NCBI GenBank assembly: GCA_028565635.1
Contig: JAOXYB010020082.1
Location: 1 to 17,663 of the forward strand
Reading direction: 5' to 3'
Source: Phoronis ovalis
Lineage: Eukaryota > Phoronida > Phoronidae
Length of the DNA stretch: 17,663 nucleotides
This document shows, one piece after another, positions 9,827 through 17,663 of the stretch (its first letter is position 1; each line of letters starts with the position of its first letter). The position numbers and the translations under genes were made by a program. A model generated the notes under the pieces. The model was not told the origin of the DNA. It saw nothing but the letters and a program-made list of their open reading frames with translations, and did not search any database.

Positions 9827-10826
9827 ATGGTGACTTCAAGAGTCCCAGGTAACTTTTTCATACCTTATACTTTGAAGTTAATATTGGGTAATTACATGCC
9901 AAAACTAATAAAGATACACAATTGTGGAAAGGTACTTACATGAGGATACGTACAATTGTTTTCAGTCTTGTCTTTCGCATGATTATGTAATCAGCAAGGA
10001 AGCCATTTTAGGTTAAAACTTGCTTTTTCAAAACACAAACTTAAAAAAAATAGAAGTCCAGCATATCTCCAGATGCAAAGTTGAAACTTAGCAAAAGGTT
10101 ACTTCTAACAGGGATCGCTCTAATGAATTTTGCTCTATATTTTTAAATGATGTGTTTCTAAATGTGAAGGTGTGCCAGAAAAAAAAATATCGCTGTTTAA
10201 TTTTGAAAGAACATAACTTTTAAATGAAGCAAAATTTTTAAAACCTAAGACACTCTTTTAGTGATCTCCATTTGAAGTAAATGTTGACCGAGTTCCAGCT
10301 TATATAATTGCAGTTCATAAGGAATAAAACATGTGACTGTTATGTATCTGATACTCAATTACTGGGGTACTGGAGCTAATTTTTATTTGAAATTTTCCTT
10401 CTAAAAAATTAAGGCTTTACCCGAAATTGTCCCCTTGCTATTACAAGTGTTAGATAGGAAAAATGACTACGTTTCCAAAATCTATACATGTACTTTTACT
10501 ACAAGTCTGCTACGAAATTTTCAATTAAAACTATTTAGAAGTTTATAGTTCCTATAAATTGTGATGAAAGATACGCACCTTAAATATTCTTAAACAAATT
10601 ATACAGTGACTCCTAAATGAATACAAAATGTTAAATGAAAAACTCGGTCTATAACTTATAGTCCAAAATACCACTGAGAAATAAATTTCTCATAAAAATT
10701 TACAGCTCTGGCAATATAAATATACGATAACATTATCCTTCTACATCCTTGAGGGGATTGGTAAGCAATAAACAGGTAAAGTTTTCGCTAAATAAATAAA
10801 AGCACGATTTGTGTGGATTTGTGATG
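9827..10826. other. Gene-free AT-rich stretch
   Basis: I see no coding frame, RNA gene or clear repeat here. Short poly-A and poly-T runs occur, as expected at this base composition. Confidence 0.6.
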
Positions 10827-10888
10827 TGCACATGCACATACACACACACAACCACACACACGCACACGCAAGCACACGCACACACACA
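10827..10888. repeat. Imperfect CA microsatellite
   Basis: About 60 bases of CACACA are interrupted by GC, AA and CCA variants. A short (GAA)n run follows at about 10935-10950. Confidence 0.9.
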
Positions 10889-12141
10889 TTCAAGTGCGAA
10901 TTACTCTAAAATAGCTCTGCACTGTTAAGGAACAGGAAGAAGAAGAAGAATTGTAATGTTTTAAATATTTCTTTCCGAATAATAAAACTGCTTAATTACT
11001 TTATTGCGTTTATTTGTTTAATATTTAAAGTGTCAAAATTCCAGAATGAGAGTTACAACTCCATGTTTGAGATTTCCTCTGTTCTAAATTTAGAAATATA
11101 CTGATTCATTTAAAGTAACAACTGTGTGTTATGACTTCATGTCTAAATATAGAAATATACTTTTAAAAGATAACGCTTAAACATCGAAATGGATTTCAAC
11201 TTACAGGTGTTAATTAAGTAGTAACCGTGTGCCTGTTTGCAGCTAAGATGTCTTTCGAGGTTGGGGATTGCGCCATATAAAATCAAACTAAAAAGCAACT
11301 AGTTCAGTAAGAGGATTGTAAGTAAACATTGACAACATTGTCTAACACCTCTATAGCAAGGTATTGCAAAGTTTAATTTAGAGATAATCAAATCATACTG
11401 TACTTGATAGTGTTTATGAATATCATGCTTCCGGGTGCACGACCTACTTAGCTGGCGTGGTCAATGTATGGGCAATATGTCTAGCATATATTAATAAAAT
11501 GGCTATATTTCAATTACTAGACTTGCTAGTATCTAAACGGTGCGTCACGCTCTACAATTTTCGAGCTATACGTTAACGTTTTACAGTGAATATATGTCAT
11601 ATCACGTGAAATCTGACCATGTTGGTATGGTAAAGGTTTCCAAGAGAGGGATTTAAAAATTGCATCTTAATTATTTTTTATACTGTTTTGGGCTACATAG
11701 ATACGATAGATACCTAATGAGTACTGATAAGATCAGTTCTAATTGTAATTTTGATTAAATAGTATACACTTAACGTGTTCGTTTGCTTAGTTGTTTGGTA
11801 ATTTTTGTGATTAAGTCGGGTTCCGGGAAAAAAACTGGTAATAATATTCCGTTATCTACGTTTAAGGGAGTGTTTGAAAAATGATCATAGTTTGAAAGTT
11901 TGAAAGTATTTGAAAAACATCTTTTTTGTTTAAAGGTCAAGATATTTGGCTAATTCGTGGCGTCATTTTTTCCGAGTAACGCCCTGACGTATTTTTAACG
12001 GCAAGTTCAAAATTGTATGGAAAGCCGTAGGTCAGGTATCGGTGCGATAACTATTTTACATTGAAATCAATACAATAAACTATTCACCGGTTGATCTGTT
12101 AATTGCCGATAACTACACACAGCCGTCATCTACTTACTCAT
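10889..12141. other. Gene-free stretch left of the foldback element
   Basis: No supportable gene is visible. A possible splice acceptor and ATG at about 11240-11253 (TTTGCAG then AAGATGTCTTTCGAG) gives only MSFE before a GT, which is too little to call an exon. A diverged local duplication lies at about 11050-11165 (two CTAAAT(T/A)TAGAAATATAC copies). Confidence 0.55.
11741..11816 (+). repeat. Left copy of a diverged direct repeat
   Basis: This stretch aligns with 13921-14000. The shared blocks are TTGTAATT, TGATTAA and then GTTTG(C/T)TTAGTTGTTT, followed by GTAAT and TTTGTGATT. The two copies lie about 2.2 kb apart in the same orientation, on either side of the foldback element and the shorter inverted-repeat element. 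Confidence 0.55.
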
Positions 12142-12161
12142 CCCGCGGTGACTAACTTGTC

Positions 12162-12170
12162 CAAGCCGGT
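12162..12170. repeat. Left copy of 9-bp target-site duplication
   Basis: CAAGCCGGT directly abuts the left end of the foldback element and is identical to 13072-13080. The neighbouring bases differ (C on the left side, T on the right side), so the duplication is exactly 9 bp. Confidence 0.8.
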
Positions 12171-13071
12171 AGAAAAATCAAGTTAGCAGACAACAGATAG
12201 CAGATGAAAACGTGAAGTTAGCAGATAGCAGATATCTGCTGGCAGATGAAATCATCTGGTGGCAGATGAAATCATCTGCTAGAAATCATCTGCAGATGAA
12301 ATCATCTTAATTAGTTAATTAATAATTTTTTTTTAATAATATTTTTTTTGTATTTTTAATAAATTTTTTAAATAATTTTTTTTTCAATTTTTTTTTTTTT
12401 TAATAAATTTAATGGTTTTTTTTTTTTTTAAATTAATTTTTCAATCTTTTTTTTTTTGTTTTAATTAATTTTTTTCAATTTTTTTAATTATTAATTTTTT
12501 TGTCTGCCACAAAACATCTGCGGATGAAATCATCTGCTAGAAATCATCTGCAGATGAAATTGATTTCTAAGATGATTTCTAGCAGATGATTTCTAGCAGA
12601 TGATTTCATCTGCAGATTATTTCTAGCTGATATTTAAAAAAAAATTTAAAAAAATTGAAAAACAATAAAAAAAATTGACAAAAATTAATTTAAAAAATTG
12701 AAATTATTTTTTTAAAAATTTCATTAAAAATTAATTTTAAATAATTGAAAAAAATTTATTAAAAAATGAATAAAATTTTAAAAATTAATAAAACAAAATT
12801 ATTATTAAAAATGAAAAACATTTATTCAAAAAATTGAAAAAAATTAATTAAAGAAAATTAAAAAATAAATTTAAAAATTTAAAAAATTTCATCTGCCAGC
12901 AGATGATTTCATCTGCTATCTGCTATCTGGTAACTTCACGTTTTCATCTGCTACCTGCTATCTGCTATCTGCTAACTTCACGTTTTCATCTGCTATATGC
13001 TATCTGCTATCTGCTAACTTCACGTTTCCATCTGCTATCTGCTATCTGTTGTCTGCTAACTTGATGTTCCT
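12171..13071. mobile_element. Foldback-type transposable element, non-autonomous
   Basis: This is a 901-bp element with no coding capacity. The left end AGAAAAATCAAGTTAGCAG and the reverse complement of the right end (AGGAACATCAAGTTAGCAG) match at all but two positions. They continue identically through ACAACAGATAGCAGAT. Both arms are built from tandem AGCAGAT heptamers. Inside the arms the left side (12310-12500) is T-rich and the right side (about 12635-12890) is A-rich, so the interior also pairs. A small central block (12503-12630) repeats ATCATCTGCTAGAA in both orientations. A 9-bp duplication flanks it. Long inverted ends made of short tandem repeats with a 9-bp duplication are the hallmarks of Drosophila FB elements, and 9 bp is also typical of Mutator-like elements. 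Membership of either group is inference. A transposase would have to act in trans. Confidence 0.85.
12929..13054. repeat. Three 42-bp units in the right foldback arm
   Basis: The phrase G(C/G)TAACTT starts at 12929, 12971, 13013 and 13055, an exact 42-base period equal to six heptamers. Each unit has TTCACGTTT followed by CATCTGC and further TATCTGC heptamers. The left arm keeps about one such unit (ACGTGAAGTTAGCAG near 12211), so the right arm has expanded. Confidence 0.9.
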
Positions 13072-13080
13072 CAAGCCGGT
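13072..13080. repeat. Right copy of 9-bp target-site duplication
   Basis: CAAGCCGGT follows the right end of the foldback element and is identical to the left copy. Host minisatellite sequence resumes after it. Confidence 0.8.
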
Positions 13081-13219
13081 GCCTTTGAGAACTAGTAGTT
13101 AACGGCCAGTGACTAGAAGTAACTTGCTGGCCGGTGACTAACTAATACTGACTAGTTACCGGCCGGTGACTAATCTACATACTGTTCGGTTACTAACTAT
13201 AGCTAGTTACCGGCCGGTG

Positions 13220-13556
13220 TTCTTTCCGTGAAAATCACTTTTTTCGCATTTAAAAAAAATCTAGAGGTTCTATACTTTTCTAATTTTTTGATATGTTTTT
13301 CTCCTTCACTTGAGCCTAATTTAGATATATTTTTTTACTCTCGACTCCATGGCCAACGTAATCAGTAGTATAAGTAGTCGGGTTGATTTATGTGTCAAAA
13401 ATTATATGTTACCTTAAAAGTATGAGAAATTAAATGTTATAACATGTTTAACATGATCTTATCGCTGATTATTTAAAAAAACGCAGACAATATAGTAAGT
13501 ATATTTGTACAGTAAGTTACAGAATAGACAGAACTAATGTTTTTTTACGTGAAAAT
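13220..13556. other. Gene-free AT-rich stretch
   Basis: I see no coding frame or clear repeat between the minisatellite and the next inverted-repeat element. Confidence 0.6.
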
Positions 13557-13893
13557 TAATATCTGATAATCCGTAACATTTCGTAGACTGTTGTAAATCA
13601 TATATACATAGCCGTAATTAACTACTTTTTATGCATGCACATACATATTGCATTATCTGCGTTTCTTTAATAATCAACTGGGAAAGTGTTGTATTGTGCC
13701 GAGAAAAGTGAGGGACAAGATTGACCATCTGTACTATTTTACTGCGAAACAAAACTAAGGGGAATATTTACAAGTGTTGCTTAGATTAGTAACAATCGGA
13801 CATGTTAATTTTTGTGATTCATTGATATTTTGTAATTGCGGCTATGTATATACAATTTACAACAGTCTACGAAATGTTACGAATTATCAGATA
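13557..13893. mobile_element. Short inverted-repeat (MITE-like) element
   Basis: The arm 13557-13620 (TTTCGTAGACTGTTGTAAAT inside it) is almost exactly complementary to 13832-13893 (ATTTACAACAGTCTACGAAA inside it). The arms are about 60 bases with only a few differences, around a 211-base non-coding spacer. The pairing stops sharply on the inner side. The outer ends lie in AT-rich sequence, where the boundaries and any target-site duplication (perhaps TA or ATTAAT) cannot be fixed. Such length and lack of coding sequence suit a non-autonomous DNA transposon. Confidence 0.7.
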
Positions 13894-13920
13894 TATATTA
13901 ATATTTTTAATATTAATTTT

Positions 13921-14000
13921 AGTTGTAATTCTGATTAATTATATTATATTTAACTACTGTATTAGTTTGTTTAGTTGTTTTGTAATGTTTGTGATTGATT
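13921..14000 (+). repeat. Right copy of a diverged direct repeat
   Basis: This is the partner of 11741-11816. About 30 bases beyond it are AATAAA (14029-14034) and a T/GT-rich run, a layout like a poly(A) site, although no transcript upstream can be identified. The remaining bases up to 14309 show nothing else. Confidence 0.5.
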
Positions 14001-14309
14001 GTACCTTTTATGTTATAAGGTGATTATTAATAAAATCTTGTTTTTGTTTGTGTTTGTTCGTGGCATTATCCCGACTTTACATACGAAATCGTTAAAAAAG
14101 GCTATTTACATGTAAGTAGAAAACTAAATGATAAGAGGATTAAGTACAAATCCATCAGTGATTGATTCAGATTGTCAGCGATGGTGGGATAGTAAATGAA
14201 CATACACAATGTAGTCTGTAGTCGTAGATTATTCCTCTACATTACTCCTTTACATTAAGTTTTAACTAAAAAAAAACAAGGAACATTTTTTAATTCTTTT
14301 ATTTTTCAG

Positions 14310-15655
14310 CAAATACAGTTGCTTGATGATGCAGGCTTTCGAGCCACTGCGCCAAAGAGGTTCATCTTCCGTGCTCAAGATGGACCGTTAATAGTGAAAC
14401 TTGTTGACCAACAACTTAGAAGGGAAGATTTGTCTAAAAAGGTTGGCATCAAGCAAACAATAATAAGTACATGCGTCAAGTTGTATGCAATCAATAGTAA
14501 ATTTAACATGAAATGAATCAGTATGAGGTAAAGGTAAATGTAAGTGAGTGCAGCTTATTTAAAGTCTCAGTTAGGGCAATAGTTGTACATGTCTTCTAAA
14601 GTATTTGCATTCCAGATAACGACTTACTTGCCCAATAAAAGAGAATCACATTCATAAATTTATATAATAACGCATTCGATTTTGTTACAGATATTAACAA
14701 AAGAACAGGTTTTATTCAACCCCCATGACTATGTTGAGTTTATAATGAGTCACACCTCACGAACATACGGCAAGGTGGAATTGTACCAAAGCAAACGAAA
14801 AATTAGCACCATAGAACTCCATCCCTCTTGGGGAGAGCAGGAGCGCAAGGTAAACGTTTTATGATTTTGTAACTGATTCGTCATCATTAGTAACACATAA
14901 AGATTTTTATAAAAAAAGACCGATCATAAAGAATTTCATTATATACTGTTCCGTTAAGAATTCCTAATATACCACGGAGGGATATCTAATTGTAAACTGA
15001 ACGATGTTGCATTTGAAATTTCTCATATTAACTTATCGTTTTGCAAAGCCTACACATTTATCTCATTTGTAAACTGCGAATGATTTATATAATGCAATAT
15101 GCTTTTTTGCAGGTTAATTTCATAAAACAAGAATGTTTGCTTGCGATCGATGATGTTGAAATAATTAATCATGTGATTCAAAGTCATGGCCGAACACCCA
15201 TAGCTGTCAACTGCCTAAGTTCAGCAATTCCTCATGACTTAATGATGGAGCTTTGTAAGATCTTGGATCCAGACGACTTTCATTTAACAAAACTTGCTGA
15301 CATAATTGGTATAGATCCGGGAGAATTTAGGTGGTTTAAGGTGCGTGGAAGTGTTACAAAAACGATGTTGTCCTTTTATCAAGCGTTCTATCATGAGGAT
15401 TCTTCGAATGATTTGTTGCAAAAGTTACATGGGCATTTGGTGAAGATAGGACACTTGCATGCAGCAGATGTAGTGAAGATGTTCCTTGACGAATACTATA
15501 AAATGAATAATCCATCTTCGGAATCTCTTAGCTCAATAAATACTTCTTCTTCAAGCACTGTCACCTGCCAGTGTACACAGCAATCCAAACCGGTTCGAAG
15601 CTTTTCAGTCTTATCAGCAGATAGTGGATACACGACTGGACTGACAACCCTCTAA
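14310..15655 (+). CDS. UPA-like plus death-domain protein, 3' exons only
   Basis: Three exons: 14310 to about 14441, 14691-14849 and 15113-15655, joining in phase 0 to 277 visible residues. The acceptors TTTTTCAG, TTGTTACAG and TTTTTTGCAG are good. The second donor (AAG|GTAAAC) is good. The first (AAG|GTTGGC) is weak but is the best that keeps the frame. Residues 1-130 resemble, in layout, the UPA region that precedes the death domain of UNC5, UNC5CL and ankyrins (LLDDAGF, PKRFIFRAQDGPLIVKLVD). Residues about 134-224 fit a death domain: IPHDLMMELCKILD, then LTKLADIIGI, TKTMLSFYQA, LLQKLHGHLVKIG and HAADVV. The helix-2 Trp usual in this fold is replaced by Phe153. Death domains recruit partners by like-like contacts in cytoplasmic signalling. 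A Ser/Thr-rich tail (230-277) ends in TTL, a class I PDZ-ligand pattern. There is no in-frame Met in the first exon, so upstream exons exist but were not found. The receptor or ZU5 part is unseen, so UNC5-like is only a possibility. Confidence 0.72.
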
Positions 15656-15686
15656 CCCAATCAATTTCTGACTTACAAGTTTCGAA

Positions 15687-15692
15687 AATAAA
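15687..15692 (+). terminator. Poly(A) signal of the death-domain gene
   Basis: AATAAA lies 31 bases after the stop codon and is followed by CAGTGTGTCTAGCTGG, a GU-rich element, which would give a very short 3'UTR. A second AATAAA at 15849-15854 is an alternative. Confidence 0.55.
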
Positions 15693-15719
15693 AACAGTGT
15701 GTCTAGCTGGCTTACTGAA

Positions 15720-17587
15720 TAATGTTAATACTTTTAGTTTATACTGACATGCGTGGATATATGTTCATAACTGTACAACCTCCTTTCGCTTACAAAGTTT
15801 TCAAAAAAAGTAAATATAAATAATTTGATACAGGTTTTACATTGTGACAATAAAGGAGCATGTCGATAAAAGAATGGTTTTAGAATAGGGTTGTGCAACA
15901 ATACATAACCCGAATTGTAGAGAAGTATATTAGAGTAGATGAAAACATTTAGAATATTTTAAAAGCCATGAACAATTGAAAAAAATTATTACTGTTATGG
16001 TGAACAGCAACTGTATATTCAATTGTGATTTGTTAGATCTGATACATTCCAAGAATTACCATACTGCATTCCTATATATACAAAATGTGCATTTTTATTG
16101 AAATCTATTGTAGCGTTCATACACGTTATTACACAGTTAATGCCTTTTATAAATGTTACATGTCGTATTTATATCGGTTATTAAATAAATGATGTTATAT
16201 CCTTTTTTCAAACATGCTATCATACAGAATCTACGAGTTGTTGCAAATATTTCATTGGCATTTAATTTTAACATTTAGAAAAGATGGAATACGCGCGCTG
16301 CGGGTTGTCGGAGATGTAGTTCATATACCTTAATAAATTCTATGGAAACGAATTTTCATTTTTTAGGAATTAAATGTCACAATGTCTTAGTTCTATAAAT
16401 ATTTCTTCAAACAGTGGTAATTGCATGGGCATGGGATACTAGTAACTGAAAACAAATCGCAGTATATATCAATAGCTGATATTGGTCACAGGAATCTCAT
16501 CTTTAAAAGTTCCAGGTCGTGCATACTGTTACACGTTTCAAAAGGACAGTCGCAACCTTTTATTCTTAAGCTACGCTGCATGCAGCTTTACTTTCTTACT
16601 TGCAGAGTTGTGTTTTGCTTATCCTTTGGCTGAATGGGTCTATGTCGGAAAAGGTACTACACCAACAATACCTTGTGCACTCACTTAACATTTATCTCCT
16701 TTGCGACATGTAACAGTATTATTACGACATTATCGCCTTTCTATTCCATTACATACCATATTTATTAACTACAGAAAACAACGCCAAGCTTGAGTGCAAA
16801 CAGTTGTACCCGTACCATCCGTTTACATGTTTTGGTAATTTGTAACCAGTTTTCGACCATTTTGATTAAACCCACATTCCCAGCCGCAGCAAAGTTTCAA
16901 AATAAATTAAACCTGGCAGTATTCTATTAATAACAATAGTTTAACTAATGAAATTCCCGTCAGTTTTATATAATTATCAAACAACAAGGTCGCAGTTTTC
17001 GTACATTATCATGCATGAATATCTGAGGACATGTATGAAAGATAACAAGAATAAAATTAGTTGTTTCTTAAATTATGTATTTGTCCTTAAGAAACAGGTC
17101 TTGGCATTATCATTTCAGTATGCTTTTGAGTATAATGTTGTACGATAATTATCATTGACGCCAACAAACTATCACCATTTTTACCCGAGTATGCGCAAAT
17201 ACGATCTTAGCACGTTTATAAAAAGAGCACTTGGTAAGATGGATGTACTACCCATAACTCATATACGAAACTTTAATTACCCTGTTCATAAAGCGACCTA
17301 CTGTGGTACACTGGAGGTACCAAAGCTGAGACATGTACCTGCACCTATAGATTCATACATATAATAGAAATAAATTCCTGGCTTCAAATGTAAAAAATTG
17401 TGCTAATGGAACCGCCAAATGAACCTGAAATTCTGGATGTGTTTACCCAGTTCTATTTTATCACTGAGAGTATAAAGTGGGAAACACAGTACGTTGCGTT
17501 ACGTATTTCCAGAAGTCTATTCAGGCGGAAAATATGTCTGTGTTTCGTGACGTTACCCCAACTTAGCAAACGAAACCACGGAAAAGG
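15720..17587. other. Gene-free stretch at the right side
   Basis: I see no supportable gene. Several plus-strand open frames of 66-71 residues (for example at 16482-16688 and 17155-17364) match no family I know. One contains a good donor-like CTTG|GTAAGA at about 17235, but no convincing acceptor precedes it. Confidence 0.5.
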
Positions 17588-17663
17588 CCCGGGGGGGGTA
17601 CTCAAGGTTTTTTGACTACGGGGATGTGCCGCGGAACCCAATCCAAAATTTTGGCTTTCGGTA
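17588..17663. repeat. Start of a probable dispersed repeat at the right edge
   Basis: Base composition changes abruptly to CCC and a run of eight G, then TACTC, GGGGATGTGCCGCGGAACCC and on to the window end. From memory, G-run TACTC sequences followed by GGATGTGCCGC are a frequent interspersed repeat in marine invertebrate genomes. Its extent cannot be seen because the window ends. Confidence 0.45.

Larger units (their letters stand above)
12142..13219. repeat. About 29-bp minisatellite split by the foldback element
   Basis: At 13098-13219 there are four to five copies of a unit containing GTTACCGGCCGGTGACTAA, with lengths of about 28, 29, 29 and 22 bases and a final partial copy. Left of the foldback, 12142-12170 carries a related piece with CCGCGGTGACTAACTT followed by CCGGT. 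The simplest reading is one array that was interrupted by the insertion at 12171-13071. Confidence 0.7.

Noticed and set aside
12171-13071. CRISPR array or bacterial repeat interpretation of the heptamer arms
   Set aside because: Repeats are directly adjacent without unique spacers, are inverted around a centre, and lie in intron-containing animal DNA.
14442-14516. Read-through of the first death-domain-gene exon to a TGA
   Set aside because: The next exon needs a phase-0 junction, and the AAG|GT site at 14441 gives a continuous product. The read-through peptide looks like random intron translation. The weak GTTGGC donor keeps this uncertain.
16482-16688. 68-residue plus-strand open frame with a hydrophobic stretch
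   Set aside because: The overlapping frame at 16421 is equally long, there is no homology and no start context.
17155-17364. 69-residue plus-strand open frame with an internal donor-like GTAAGA
   Set aside because: No convincing acceptor upstream and no recognised family. It would need transcript evidence.

Overview
The window is animal nuclear DNA. It is AT-rich, its protein-coding parts are split by GT-AG introns of about 110 to 990 bases, poly(A) signals follow the stop codons, and much of the rest is repeats. Dispersed repeat motifs and a decayed multicopy open reading frame suggest a marine invertebrate (mollusc, cnidarian or similar), but the sequence does not fix the phylum.

Layout. 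Bases 1-1506 hold a decayed, minus-strand, transposon-like coding relic that runs off the left edge. Bases 1681-2253 hold copies of a GGCGGCCATCTTG-type repeat. Bases 2586-7522 are ten plus-strand exons of an SLC6 sodium- and chloride-dependent transporter of the GABA/taurine/creatine branch. TM3 to the C-terminus are present; the exons for the N-terminus, TM1 and TM2 lie beyond the left edge. Its second visible intron carries an 11-copy minisatellite with a 39-bp unit. A 3'UTR follows, ending at a poly(A) signal near 8417.

Bases 8440-14309 contain no gene that I can support but much repeat structure. There is a run of three hairpins (9647-9806), a CA microsatellite, a roughly 29-bp minisatellite and a 901-bp foldback-type element (12171-13071). 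The foldback has tandemly repeated inverted arms and a perfect 9-bp target-site duplication. There is also a short inverted-repeat element (13557-13893) and a diverged pair of direct repeats.

Bases 14310-15655 are the last three coding exons of a plus-strand gene whose product ends in a death domain, with an upstream stretch that resembles a UPA domain (UNC5/UNC5CL/ankyrin type). No start codon or N-terminal exon could be found. The last 2 kb has no supportable gene and ends in another dispersed repeat.

The two genes are head-to-tail on the same strand but nothing suggests that they share a function. The most notable structure is the foldback element. Its insertion history can be read directly: it split a minisatellite, duplicated 9 bp, and its right arm then expanded in exact 42-bp steps.
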